Below, piece by piece: positions 27,046 through 36,235 of a stretch of 61,779 bases of DNA (the first letter of the stretch is position 1; the number at the start of each line of letters is the position of its first letter). Where the stretch lies: assembly GCA_905480605.1 (NCBI GenBank), contig CAJQRD010000060.1, positions 1 through 61,779 on the forward strand, written 5' to 3'. The notes beneath the pieces were generated by a model. The model did no database searches and had not been told where the DNA came from. It saw only the letters and a list, made by a program, of their open reading frames with translations. The position numbers and the translations under genes were made by a program. This DNA is from an uncultured Saprospiraceae bacterium. GTDB lineage: Bacteria; Bacteroidota; Bacteroidia; Chitinophagales; Saprospiraceae.

Positions 27046-28398
27046 ATGATTGAAGCTACAAACAAAGCAATAGATATTGTAAAAAACAACTTGGATTATA
27101 CGTTATTCTCTTGGTCAAAACAAGGAGGGTTAAATCCACTTAATATAGAAAGAGCCAAGGGTGTTTACTTTTGGGATAGAGCAGGTAAAAAATATCTCGA
27201 TTTCAACTCTCAATTGATGAATGTCAATATTGGACACGGAGATCAAAGAATTACTGAGGCTGTCACACGCCAAATGAAAGATTTAAGTTTTATATACCCT
27301 GGTGCTGTTACAGAAGTGAGGGGGGAGCTGGGGAAGAAAATAGCTGAATTGACACCAGGAAACTTGACAAAATCATTTTTTACAAACAGTGGGGCTGAAG
27401 CGATAGAAAATGCAATCAAAGTTGCCCGTATGTATACGGGAAGAACAAAAATAATTTGTCAATATAGAGCTTATCATGGTGCTACATATGGAGCAATATC
27501 TGCAGGTGGAGATCCAAGAAAACATGCTGTTGATGCACAACAAGCTCCTGGCTTTGTACGTGTTGAAAATCCATATTTTTATAGATGTCCATGGAATAGC
27601 AATTCTATGGAAGAATGCGGAGAGCTTGCTTTACGAAACCTTGAGCAAGTTATCAATTATGAAAATCCAGGCAGTGTAGCGGCGATTCTAATGGAAGGCG
27701 AATCGGGGTCTTCGGGCTGCATTAAATACCCAGAAAATTATTGGCAAGGTCTACGCAGAATTGCAGATAAATATGGAATTCTACTTATTTCTGATGAGGT
27801 GATGAGTGGTTTTGGTCGAACAGGTAAATGGTTTGGTGTCGATCATCACAATGTTACTCCCGATATTATGGCACTGGCCAAGGGATTGACTTCTGGCTAT
27901 TTCCCATTGGGAGCAACTGTAGTTACGGACATAATAGCTGAACATTTTAATGAAAAGCATTTAACAATTGGACTAACCTATTCAGCGCATGCTGTTGGAT
28001 GTGCAGCAGCATTGGAGAACATCAGAATAATGCAAAGTGAAGACCTAATTGAGAATTCAGCTTCAAAAGGTTTATATTTAGACAAGAAAATGGAAGCTCT
28101 AATAAGCCAACATCCATCAATTGGTGATTTTAGAAATACAGGATTGCTCGGATGTATTGAATTGGTGAAAAACAGAAAGACTAAAGAACAATTGATACCA
28201 TGGAATGCTAAGGGAGCGGAAGGAGCCATAGGTGCAAAAATTGCTGGAAAATTAAAAGAATTGGGCATGTTTACCTTTGTAAAATGGAATTTTATCTTTT
28301 TAGCGCCACCATTAAATATAACTGAAGAACAAATTGATGAAGGATTAGAAATCATATCAAAGGCACTTGAAATTGCCGACCAATATTATGAAAAATGA
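27046..28398 (+). CDS. Class III omega-aminotransferase (beta-alanine:pyruvate type)
   Basis: A 450-residue PLP enzyme of aminotransferase class III. It has FTNSGAEAIENAIKVAR, YHGATYGAISAGGDPR, ISDEVMSGFGRTGKWF (PLP-pyridine Asp) and MALAKGLTSGYFPLGA, where Lys is the expected Schiff-base residue. In context it converts beta-alanine and an oxo-acid to malonate semialdehyde, the substrate of the dehydrogenase 98 bp upstream. The ATG of the permease overlaps its stop (ATGA), so these are translationally coupled. The exact amino acceptor (pyruvate or 2-oxoglutarate) cannot be told. Confidence 0.88.
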   Translation: MIEATNKAIDIVKNNLDYTLFSWSKQGGLNPLNIERAKGVYFWDRAGKKYLDFNSQLMNVNIGHGDQRITEAVTRQMKDLSFIYPGAVTEVRGELGKKIAELTPGNLTKSFFTNSGAEAIENAIKVARMYTGRTKIICQYRAYHGATYGAISAGGDPRKHAVDAQQAPGFVRVENPYFYRCPWNSNSMEECGELALRNLEQVINYENPGSVAAILMEGESGSSGCIKYPENYWQGLRRIADKYGILLISDEVMSGFGRTGKWFGVDHHNVTPDIMALAKGLTSGYFPLGATVVTDIIAEHFNEKHLTIGLTYSAHAVGCAAALENIRIMQSEDLIENSASKGLYLDKKMEALISQHPSIGDFRNTGLLGCIELVKNRKTKEQLIPWNAKGAEGAIGAKIAGKLKELGMFTFVKWNFIFLAPPLNITEEQIDEGLEIISKALEIADQYYEK

Positions 28399-30074
28399 CA
28401 AATGAAGACATAGTTGTACTTAGTGAGGATCTTTCTCACTCAAGTTTATATAGTGAAGATCTAAAACCTGTACCTCCTCAGAAACGCACATGGTCAATGT
28501 GGTCCCTTGCTGCACTTTGGGTGGGCATGGCTGTTTGCATTCCGACCTACCTCTTGGCCTCTTATATGATCGGAAGTGGTATGACATGGTTGGAATCTTT
28601 AATTATTATTGGTTTAGCCAATCTTATTATTACAGTACCAATGGTACTCAATGGTCATGCAGGTGTTAAGTATGGTATTCCATTTCCAGTGCTTGGTCGA
28701 TCCTCATTTGGAATCACAGGAATCCATATTCCTTCAGTTGTAAGAGCCATCGTTGCTTGTGGTTGGTTTGGAATTCAGACCTGGATTGGAGGCTTAGCTA
28801 TTTATGCAATCTTTAATGCTGTCACTGGAGGTACTGCGGTAGACGGAATAAGTTTTGGGAAGTTTGTTGGGTTTGGAATATTTTGGTTGCTCAATATGTA
28901 CTTCATTTGGAAAGGAACAGAAAGTATAAAATTTTTAGAACAGTACTCTGCACCTATTCTTATTCTTATGGGTTTGATTCTCATAGGCTGGGGTGCCAAC
29001 CAAGGAGGAGGTTTCCAAAATGTATTGAATCAAAGCCATTATTTGGCCGCTCCAAGCATTGGTGTAGAATCTGGACAAAATATCATCCACCTTAATCCAG
29101 CTATGGATAGCAATGGGAAACCAAAAGCCACAGAATATAGATTGTTTAATAATGACCAACCTGAAAGTTGGTTGAAACTAGACAATGCAACTATAGCACT
29201 TAAAGGAAGTACAGAAAACAGAAAAATACAACTCAGAAAACAGACCGATAATGGTTTTGTCGAATCACCAGAAGTATCTTTAGCTGTCCAAGAAGTAAAT
29301 ACGAGTAACACAGGATCTAAATTATGGAGCTATATTTTATGGTTAACAATAATGGTTGGTTTCTGGGCAACTATGTCATTAAGTATTGCTGATATCACAC
29401 GATATTCAGCTACTCAAAAGGAGCAAGTCCTTGGACAATTCATTGGACTTCCGGGTACTATGATGCTCTATTCTTTTGTGGGAATCTTTGTAAGCTGCGC
29501 CGCTGTCATCATCTTTGACGATATTCTTATTGGCAATAATGCACCCTGGGATCCGATATCTCTGCTTGCTAAATTCGAAAATCCAGTGGTAGTCATCATA
29601 TCTCAAATATTTATGATCATTGCTACCTTGAGTACAAATATTGCAGCTAATGTGATTGCGCCTGCCAATGCATTTTCTAATCTGAATCCTAAAAAGATAT
29701 CGTTTAGAATGGGAGGATTGATTACAGGAATTATTGGAATTATAATCTGTCCTTGGTATTTAATGAGTGAAATCAGCAACATATTAATTTTTATCAGTGG
29801 GCTCTTGGGACCTGTTCTGGGTATCATGTTATCTGATTACTTTATAATTAGAAAAACCGAAATTCCTTTAGACGAATTATATAAAGAAGAAGGACAATTT
29901 AAATATAGTAATGGGTTTAATATTTCTGCAATGATTGCTTTGGCGCTTGGTGTATTTGTTGCCATAATTGGTTATTTTGTACCAAGCCTTGATGCACTTT
30001 ATAAATTGTCTTGGTTCTCTGGCTTCATAGTCTCATTTGTAGTCTATTATTTAATAATGAAATCAAAAAAATAA
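28395..30074 (+). CDS. NCS1 family cytosine/uracil permease with a soluble insert
   Basis: A 559-residue nucleobase:cation symporter-1 protein with about 12 membrane segments. Recognisable parts are RTWSMWSLAALWVGMAVCIP, FPVLGRSSFGITG, VACGWFGIQTWIGG, SLSIADITRYSATQKEQV and the GMLP-like TSMF region. An extra hydrophilic segment of about 90 residues (about 218-308; charged, with strand-like pattern) lies between predicted helices 5 and 6, where the family has a short loop. It explains the length over the usual 450-500. It overlaps the aminotransferase stop and is followed directly by dihydropyrimidinase, so uptake of uracil, cytosine or dihydrouracil is the likely job. Confidence 0.87.
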   Translation: MTNEDIVVLSEDLSHSSLYSEDLKPVPPQKRTWSMWSLAALWVGMAVCIPTYLLASYMIGSGMTWLESLIIIGLANLIITVPMVLNGHAGVKYGIPFPVLGRSSFGITGIHIPSVVRAIVACGWFGIQTWIGGLAIYAIFNAVTGGTAVDGISFGKFVGFGIFWLLNMYFIWKGTESIKFLEQYSAPILILMGLILIGWGANQGGGFQNVLNQSHYLAAPSIGVESGQNIIHLNPAMDSNGKPKATEYRLFNNDQPESWLKLDNATIALKGSTENRKIQLRKQTDNGFVESPEVSLAVQEVNTSNTGSKLWSYILWLTIMVGFWATMSLSIADITRYSATQKEQVLGQFIGLPGTMMLYSFVGIFVSCAAVIIFDDILIGNNAPWDPISLLAKFENPVVVIISQIFMIIATLSTNIAANVIAPANAFSNLNPKKISFRMGGLITGIIGIIICPWYLMSEISNILIFISGLLGPVLGIMLSDYFIIRKTEIPLDELYKEEGQFKYSNGFNISAMIALALGVFVAIIGYFVPSLDALYKLSWFSGFIVSFVVYYLIMKSKK

Positions 30075-31454
30075 ATGTCTGTACTGATTAAAAATGGAAG
30101 AGTTGTCACCGCTGAATCGGATTACCTTGCTGATATTTATACTGAAGGTGAATCGATTGTAGCTATAGGAAAAGACCTCCCATACAAAGCGGATAAAACG
30201 ATCAATGCAAAAGGCAAATTGGTTTTTCCAGGTGGCATAGACCCACATGTGCATTTAGATATGCCGTTTATGGGAACATCTTCGAGCGATGATTATACGT
30301 CAGGAACACGTGCTGCACTTTTTGGAGGGACAACGATGGTGATTGATTTCATTTTGCAGACACAAGGCGATACTTTAAAAAATGCTTTAAAAGCGTGGCA
30401 AGGAAGATCAAAAGACAAAGCCGTTGGAGATTACTCTTACCATATGGCAGTCACAGACTTCAATTCTAAGGTTGCGAAAGAGGTTGTGCATATGATTGAG
30501 AAAGAAGGCATCACCAGTTTTAAAACATTCATGGCTTACAAGGGTGCACTGATGATTGACGATGGTCAAATGGTGCAACTAATGAAGGTTGTAAAAGAAA
30601 ATGGTGGTTTAGTTACAGTACATGCCACAAATGGTGATGTGATAGATTCGCTCATTGCCAAAAATAGAAAGGCCGGAAATATGGCGCCGATATATCATTA
30701 CTTGTCACAACCTGAGGTTACGGAAGCGGAAGCTTCGGCAAGGTTTACTGATATGCTAGATTATACAGGCTGTCCAGGTTATATCGTGCATATGACCTGC
30801 GAAGGCGCACTGAATGCAGTTCGGAAAAGCACAATGAGAAATCAAAAAGTATTTGTCGAAACTTGCACTCAATACCTAACATTAGATGCCAGCCTTTACA
30901 AAAGAAAAGATGGGGCAAAGTGGGTCATGAGTCCTCCGCTTCGGGAAAAGAAAGATCAAACATCTCTTTGGTCTGGAATAAATCAAGGGCTTATCCAAGT
31001 TGTAGGAACAGATCATTGTCCATTTACTTGGAAGCAAAAGCAAATGGGGAAAAACGATTTTTCTAAAATTCCAAATGGCCATCCAGCTATTGAACATAGA
31101 ATGGAATTGTTGTTTTCTGAAGGCGTAAGAAAAGGAAGAATTTCACTTTCTAAATATGTAGAATTAACTTCAACAAACGCCGCAAAGATTTTTGGCATGT
31201 ATCCTAAAAAAGGAACCATAGCCATCGGAGGAGATGCAGATTTGGTTATTTTCAATCCAACAAAAAAACATACGCTTTCTCATAAAACCCATCATATGAA
31301 TGCTGATTATTCTTCCTATGAAGGATTTAAGGTAACCGGTAAAACGGAAACTGTATTACTAAGAGGTCAAGTCGCTATTGAGAAAAATAAATGTTTACTC
31401 AAGCCAGGTTATGGCCAGTTTGTGAAAAGAGGTAAGACATCATTGCATGTATAG
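30075..31454 (+). CDS. hydA: Dihydropyrimidinase
   Basis: A 459-residue cyclic amidohydrolase that opens dihydrouracil to N-carbamoyl-beta-alanine. The binuclear metal site is visible: DPHVHLDMP (His58, His60), the carboxylated Lys150 in TSFKTFMAYKG, VTVHATNGDV, YIVHMTCEGAL and GTDHCPFTW. Length and order match family members, with substrate-loop DMPFMGTSSSDDY typical of dihydropyrimidinase rather than allantoinase. It begins at the base after the permease stop. Hydantoinase activity is a possible side activity. Cytoplasmic. Confidence 0.93.
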   Translation: MSVLIKNGRVVTAESDYLADIYTEGESIVAIGKDLPYKADKTINAKGKLVFPGGIDPHVHLDMPFMGTSSSDDYTSGTRAALFGGTTMVIDFILQTQGDTLKNALKAWQGRSKDKAVGDYSYHMAVTDFNSKVAKEVVHMIEKEGITSFKTFMAYKGALMIDDGQMVQLMKVVKENGGLVTVHATNGDVIDSLIAKNRKAGNMAPIYHYLSQPEVTEAEASARFTDMLDYTGCPGYIVHMTCEGALNAVRKSTMRNQKVFVETCTQYLTLDASLYKRKDGAKWVMSPPLREKKDQTSLWSGINQGLIQVVGTDHCPFTWKQKQMGKNDFSKIPNGHPAIEHRMELLFSEGVRKGRISLSKYVELTSTNAAKIFGMYPKKGTIAIGGDADLVIFNPTKKHTLSHKTHHMNADYSSYEGFKVTGKTETVLLRGQVAIEKNKCLLKPGYGQFVKRGKTSLHV

Positions 31455-31688
31455 GAAGGAATTAATGATTTATAAGTAATAAGTAATAATTAATTGGGAA
31501 TTAAGCATTTAGAATATTGAATTTCAAATGATAAAATTAGAATGTTGAATAGGAAAGATAGTTTTTTGTAATTTGATACACATTTAAGAAGTCTCAAGAC
31601 CTTAAAGAAGGTGTATAGATTAAAAGAACATAATATCACATTTAAAATCAACTCAATAAATAAAAAAATATTGATGGGTGGTTTAATC
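31455..31688. other. AT-rich spacer without a gene
   Basis: The DNA after dihydropyrimidinase is AT-rich with degraded AATAAGTAATAATTAATT-type runs and shows no gene. It leads directly into dispersed repeat copy A. Confidence 0.4.
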
Positions 31689-31878
31689 GGCATTCTGAAT
31701 TTTAGATGGAAAAGGTTTCAAATCCGTTAAAAATAATGACATGTTTGAGCCGAAGGTTCGTTTGTGCTTGTTTAGGATTTTAAATCTTTGGAATCGTTTG
31801 GAAATACAGACAGCCTATACTTTTTTTTATTTCGTTTTTGTGGCAATGACAAAAATGAAAGCCCTGCCGACGAGGCAA
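31689..31878 (+). repeat. Dispersed ~190-bp repeat, copy A
   Basis: Starts GGCATTCTGAATTTTAGATG and ends CCCTGCCGACGAGGCAAA. It includes TTTAGGATTTTAAATCTTTG, TTTCGTTTTTGTGGCAATGA and CAAAAATGAAAGCCCTGC. Copies B (36038-36144, same orientation, 5'-truncated) and C (42126-42314, opposite orientation, full length) match over nearly their whole length. The 3' end ATGAAAGCCCTGC...GAGGC is more GC-rich than its surroundings. No coding capacity is convincing. Confidence 0.8.
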
Positions 31879-31925
31879 AGAAATAATAATAAATTTTGCA
31901 GTGAATAGTATTTAATATTTTATAA

Positions 31926-31950
31926 AATAGTGAAACCTAAATTCACTATT
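31926..31950. promoter_or_regulatory. AATAGTGAA/TTCACTATT palindrome upstream of beta-ureidopropionase
   Basis: AATAGTGAA (31926-31934) and TTCACTATT (31942-31950) are perfect 9-bp inverted arms around 7 bp, 35 bp before the next start codon. A similar palindrome with the same outer AATAGTG...CACTATT lies 20 bp before the cytosine deaminase gene. This is a candidate operator of a pyrimidine regulator or an mRNA hairpin. Confidence 0.4.
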
Positions 31951-31984
31951 ATTTAAAAGAAATTAGATTTAAAAAATAAAGCAA

Positions 31985-32851
31985 ATGGCGCGAAAAGTAA
32001 AATCAGGATTAATACAAATGAGCCTTCCAATGACTGAAGGAGAAGGCAGTATTCAGGAAATAATGGATGCGATGTATGATAAACACATCCCTTATATTGA
32101 AGAGGCTGGTAAGCAGGGCGTTCAGATATTATGCTTGCAGGAAATTTTCAACACCCCTTATTTTTGTCCTGGACAAGATAAAAAATGGTATGCATCTGCA
32201 GAATCAGTTCCGGGGCCAACCACGGAAAAAATGCAAGTTCTAGCCAAGAAACACAATATGGTGATCATAGTACCGATTTATGAAAAAGAATCTCCAGGTG
32301 TGCTGTACAATACAGCTGCCGTTATAGACGCAGATGGAACTTATTTGGGAAAGTATAGAAAAAATCATATTCCGCATACAACAGGTTTTTGGGAAAAGTT
32401 TTTCTTTAAACCAGGCAACTTGGGATACCCTGTTTTTCAAACCAAGTACGCTAAGGTTGGTGTTTACATTTGTTATGACAGACATTTTCCAGACGGCGCG
32501 CGTGTGTTAGGATTAAACGGTGCTGAAATTGTTTACAATCCTTCGGCAACAGTTGCTGGATTAAGTGAGTATTTATGGAAACTTGAACAACCTGCCCATG
32601 CAGCTGCTAATGGCTATTTTATGGGTTGCATCAATCGTGTTGGTGAAGAAAAGCCCTGGAATTTAGGTAAATTCTATGGACAATCTTATTTTGTGGATCC
32701 ACGAGGACAAATATTTTCACAAGCTTCTAGAGACGATGATGAATTACTTGTTGCAGAATTTGATTTAGACTTGATTGAAGAAGTCAGATCAACATGGCAA
32801 TTTTTCAGAGATAGACGACCTGAAACTTATGGAAAGATAACTGAATTGTAG
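31985..32851 (+). CDS. Beta-ureidopropionase (N-carbamoyl-beta-alanine amidohydrolase)
   Basis: A 288-residue carbon-nitrogen hydrolase of the nitrilase superfamily. The Glu-Lys-Cys triad is visible: Glu53 in LQEIFNTPYFCP, Lys126 in KYRKNHIPH and Cys163 in VYICYDRHFPDGAR. The NTPYFCP and RKNHIPH stretches are those of N-carbamoyl-beta-alanine amidohydrolases rather than nitrilases. It releases beta-alanine, CO2 and NH3, the third step of reductive pyrimidine breakdown. The next gene (PreT-like) starts 28 bp downstream, so they are co-transcribed. Cytoplasmic. Confidence 0.9.
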   Translation: MARKVKSGLIQMSLPMTEGEGSIQEIMDAMYDKHIPYIEEAGKQGVQILCLQEIFNTPYFCPGQDKKWYASAESVPGPTTEKMQVLAKKHNMVIIVPIYEKESPGVLYNTAAVIDADGTYLGKYRKNHIPHTTGFWEKFFFKPGNLGYPVFQTKYAKVGVYICYDRHFPDGARVLGLNGAEIVYNPSATVAGLSEYLWKLEQPAHAAANGYFMGCINRVGEEKPWNLGKFYGQSYFVDPRGQIFSQASRDDDELLVAEFDLDLIEEVRSTWQFFRDRRPETYGKITEL

Positions 32852-32879
32852 TCACCACTTTAATCTCAAAATTAATTAT

Positions 32880-34208
32880 ATGTCAGAATACAAACGACCG
32901 ACATCAGAAATAGAGTTTGAACAAAACTTTGCTCAAAAGAAACCTTTGATGAATGCCACGGAGGCACATTTTGAGAGCTCAAAATGTTTATTTTGTTATG
33001 ATGCTCCTTGCATAACTGCATGCCCTACGGGTATTGATATTCCTTTGTTTATCAAGCAGATAAATTCAGGTAATCTGACTGGATCTGCTAAGACTATTTA
33101 TGAGTCGAATTGGCTGGGGAATGCTTGTGGTACAATCTGTCCAACTGGCGAATTATGTGAAGGCGCTTGTGTGTTTAATCATCAGGACTTGCCACCTATT
33201 CAAATTGGAAGACTACAGAATTTTGCAACAGCAGATGCTATTAAAAAAGATAAAAATTTATTTTCTTCTGGTCCAAGTAATGGAAGAAAAGTTGCTGTAA
33301 TTGGTTCAGGTGGCGCAGGAATCGCTTGTGCGTGTGAATTGCGGACGATGGGATATGAAGTCGATATCTATGAAGCCAAATCAAAACCTTCTGGATTGAC
33401 CTTGCATGGAATTGCAGCATATAAAATAACCAATCAAGAAGTTGAGGATGAAATTAATTTTCTTGAAAAGCAAATGGGATTGAATTTTATCTGTGACCAT
33501 CCGATTGAGAATAAAACACAATTAGAAAAACTGGAAGCTGGCTATGATGCTATATTTCTTGGTGTTGGAATTGGAGCAACTGCCCAAATAGGTTTGCCAG
33601 GAGAAGATAAAACAAATGTGATTGGGGCCGTAGAATTTATAGAAGAACTCCGAAAGAAACATCATGAATTAAATGTGCCAAATCGCGTGGTGGTTATCGG
33701 CGGAGGAAATACAGCCATGGATGCTGCTTCACAATCTGCAAGGATGGGAGCGAATACTGTTGTGTTGGCGTATAGAAGATCAAAGGAAGATATGGGCGCC
33801 TATGGCTTTGAGTATAAACTTGCTATTAGCGCTGGTATAGAAAGTGTATTTAATGCACAGCCAGTAGAAATTGTTGGAAATGGCATAGCTAAAGGTGTGA
33901 AATTTATCAGAACCCAAGTCGTAAATGGTAAGCTTGAAAGTATACAAGGAAGTGAATTTGTAGTAGAAGCCGATTTGGTGATTAAAGCAACTGGGCAGGC
34001 GAAGCAAAAACATTTCCTTGATTTGATTGATGGCCTGGAGTTGGACAATAGAAAAAAGATTGTTGTGAATGACAAGAGTTTTCAATGTACAAATCCAAAG
34101 TATTTTGCAGGTGGTGATGCTGTCAATGGAGGAGCTGAAGTTGTGAATGCAGCTTTTGAAGGAAAGATGGCTGCTCAGGGAATTGAGAAGTGGCTGACGG
34201 GTGATTAA
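32880..34208 (+). CDS. preT: PreT-like NAD(P)-dependent dihydropyrimidine dehydrogenase subunit
   Basis: A 442-residue flavoprotein of the GltD/PreT type. N-terminal cysteine-rich segments CLFCYDAPCITACPTGIDIP and NACGTICPTGELCEGACVF match the iron-sulfur-binding helical domain. AVIGSGGAGIACACELRTMG is the FAD dinucleotide fold and RVVVIGGGNTAMDAASQSAR the NAD(P) fold. TNPKYFAGGDAVNGGAEVV is the closing FAD motif. With PreA it reduces uracil or thymine to the dihydro form. The gene sits 188 bp before preA on the same strand, as in Escherichia coli preTA. Confidence 0.92.
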   Translation: MSEYKRPTSEIEFEQNFAQKKPLMNATEAHFESSKCLFCYDAPCITACPTGIDIPLFIKQINSGNLTGSAKTIYESNWLGNACGTICPTGELCEGACVFNHQDLPPIQIGRLQNFATADAIKKDKNLFSSGPSNGRKVAVIGSGGAGIACACELRTMGYEVDIYEAKSKPSGLTLHGIAAYKITNQEVEDEINFLEKQMGLNFICDHPIENKTQLEKLEAGYDAIFLGVGIGATAQIGLPGEDKTNVIGAVEFIEELRKKHHELNVPNRVVVIGGGNTAMDAASQSARMGANTVVLAYRRSKEDMGAYGFEYKLAISAGIESVFNAQPVEIVGNGIAKGVKFIRTQVVNGKLESIQGSEFVVEADLVIKATGQAKQKHFLDLIDGLELDNRKKIVVNDKSFQCTNPKYFAGGDAVNGGAEVVNAAFEGKMAAQGIEKWLTGD

Positions 34209-34395
34209 TAAGTAATAATTATTAATTAAAGGGACAAGATAAGAATGCATTAAAAGTGATGAATCGGAAATAACGCATTATAAATTATAAATAGTGAATG
34301 ATAATAATGAGGAAGTAAGGTGTAAGAAAAATGAATTTCTATTCCTTCACTGTCTCATTATTAATCATCAATTATTAAATATTAATTAAAGAAAT

Positions 34396-35739
34396 ATGCC
34401 AAATTTAAATATTGATTTTGCTGGAATAAAAGCACCAAATCCATTTTGGTTGGCTTCAGCGCCACCGACAAATTCTGGATATCAGATTATGAAAGCATTT
34501 GATGCTGGCTGGGGAGGTGCTGTATGGAAAACACTTGGTGTACCTGTTATTAATGTGTCGAGTAGATATGGAGCTGTAAATTATGGAGGCTCTCGAATGG
34601 CAGGATTTAGTAATATTGAATTGATAACTGATCGGTCACTGGCTGATAACCTCCGTGAAATGGAGGAAGTTAAAAAATACTTTCCTGATCATGCTGTAAT
34701 TGCATCTCTTATGGTTGAAACCAAAGAGGAGTGGATTCAAATAATCAAAGACGTGGAAAATGCAGGAGCTGATGGAATCGAATTAAATTTTGGTTGTCCC
34801 CACGGTATGTGTGAAAGAGGTATGGGTTCCGCTGTAGGGCAAGAGCCAGCTGTATTGCAGACCATTGTCGAATGGGTAATGGAAGTAGCCAACATACCAG
34901 TAATTACAAAATTAACGCCTAATATTTCGCATATTGTTGATCCTGGATTGGCTGCTGCTAGGGGAGGAACGAATGCTATTTCTCTTATCAACACAATCAA
35001 AAGTATTGTCGGAATTGATTTGGATACTTATGCGCCTTATCCTGTCGTAGATGGCAAAGGAACCAATGGCGGATATTGTGGTCCTGCAGTAAAACCAATC
35101 GCTTTGGAAATGGTCAAAGAATTAGCCCAGCACCCTGAGATTCAAAATATACCTGTCTCAGGCATTGGTGGGGTAGAAACATGGAGAGATGCTGTGGAAT
35201 TTATTTTACTTGGTGCTGGATCTGTTCAGGTATGTACCGCTGTTATGCACTATGGTTTTGGAATCGTCCGTGAAATGAAAGCAGGCCTTGAACAATTTAT
35301 GATTGACAAAGGGTATGAAACTATATATGATTTCAAAGGCAAGGCACTTCCAAATGTAACTGAATGGAAGCACCTCAATCTCAAGCATAAGGTCGTAGCA
35401 AGCATAGACAATGATAAATGTATCGGTTGTGACCTTTGTTACATCGCATGTGATGATGGTGCTCACCAAGCTATCAGAATACCTGATGAAAGTGGCAATC
35501 GAATTCCAGAAATAATAGAGGAAAACTGTGTGGGCTGTAATCTTTGTTCCCTTGTTTGTCCAGTTGAAGAATGCATTACGATGGAACAAAGAGACGACGG
35601 AAAACAACATTTGAGTTGGGATGATAAAACCATAGCCAATGAAGTCCCCACATCGTTTGATGATGATCGTGCAGGCGGAAAGGGCCACTTTGTTCCTACC
35701 GTTCAAGACGCTTTAAAACATAGAAAGAACAATAACTAG
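34396..35739 (+). CDS. preA: PreA-like dihydropyrimidine dehydrogenase catalytic subunit
   Basis: A 447-residue protein. Residues about 1-310 form an FMN TIM barrel related to dihydroorotate dehydrogenase: NPFWLASAPPTNSG and ELNFGCPHGMCERGMGSAVG, where Cys134 aligns with the catalytic Cys, plus GIGGVETWRDAVEFILLGA. Residues about 340-415 hold two 4Fe-4S ferredoxin motifs (CIGCDLCYIACDDGAHQ and CVGCNLCSLVCPVEECITM). It reduces uracil/thymine using electrons passed from PreT. The size and domain order equal E. coli PreA and the C-terminal half of mammalian DPD. It completes the pathway's first step. Confidence 0.94.
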   Translation: MPNLNIDFAGIKAPNPFWLASAPPTNSGYQIMKAFDAGWGGAVWKTLGVPVINVSSRYGAVNYGGSRMAGFSNIELITDRSLADNLREMEEVKKYFPDHAVIASLMVETKEEWIQIIKDVENAGADGIELNFGCPHGMCERGMGSAVGQEPAVLQTIVEWVMEVANIPVITKLTPNISHIVDPGLAAARGGTNAISLINTIKSIVGIDLDTYAPYPVVDGKGTNGGYCGPAVKPIALEMVKELAQHPEIQNIPVSGIGGVETWRDAVEFILLGAGSVQVCTAVMHYGFGIVREMKAGLEQFMIDKGYETIYDFKGKALPNVTEWKHLNLKHKVVASIDNDKCIGCDLCYIACDDGAHQAIRIPDESGNRIPEIIEENCVGCNLCSLVCPVEECITMEQRDDGKQHLSWDDKTIANEVPTSFDDDRAGGKGHFVPTVQDALKHRKNNN

Positions 35740-36037
35740 GAAGAGGAGCAATGACTGGGCCTATGGGCTGTGAGAGCGGCATTGCAGGGTGGCATTAGCC
35801 AGTCTTGATTCCAAGAGCTATCGGAATTGTTTCGCTTTTTTCTCAAATGATTGAGTGATCTTTTATAAAATAAAAGTGATAATGAAATTATAAAATGAAG
35901 GAACACGTTAGTGCTGGTCTTGCATGAAAGCCCAGTCGGTACTTTCGGACAAAGCCTATGGTGACGAATGGCGAGGTAAAAAAATATGATATAATTGGGT
36001 TTGAGTTTTAGCAGAAAGTGTTTTAAGATTTCCCTTT
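35740..36037. other. Spacer between preA and repeat copy B
   Basis: No gene seen. A stretch near 35922-35973 with ATGAAAGCCCAGTCGG and later GGCGAGGTAAA resembles a decayed form of the dispersed repeat's 3' end. Confidence 0.35.
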
Positions 36038-36144
36038 TTTAGGATTTTACATCTTTGGAATCGTTAAGAAACACAGACAGCCTAGACTTTTTTATTTCGT
36101 TTTTGTGGCAATGACAAAAATGAAAGCCCTGGCGGCGAGGCAAA
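36038..36144 (+). repeat. Dispersed ~190-bp repeat, copy B (truncated)
   Basis: Matches the 3' 107 bp of copy A, from TTTAGGATTTTACATCTTTG through CTAGACTTTTTTATTTCG to ATGAAAGCCCTGGCGG and GAGGCAAA. It lies about 90 bp before the cytosine deaminase gene, in the same orientation and at a similar distance as copy A is from its downstream gene. Confidence 0.78.
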
Positions 36145-36190
36145 ATATAAATAGATGATTTACAATTGATTGTAAAAATAATTTTGATAA

Positions 36191-36215
36191 AATAGTGCAT
36201 TTAAAATGCACTATT
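36191..36215. promoter_or_regulatory. AATAGTGCATTT palindrome before cytosine deaminase
   Basis: AATAGTGCATTT (36191-36202), a central A, and AAATGCACTATT (36204-36215) form a perfect 25-bp palindrome ending 20 bp before the start codon. It shares AATAGTG...CACTATT with the palindrome before beta-ureidopropionase. Candidate operator in this regulon, or a leader hairpin. Confidence 0.42.
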
Positions 36216-36235
36216 CATTAAGTTAATTTAAAAAA

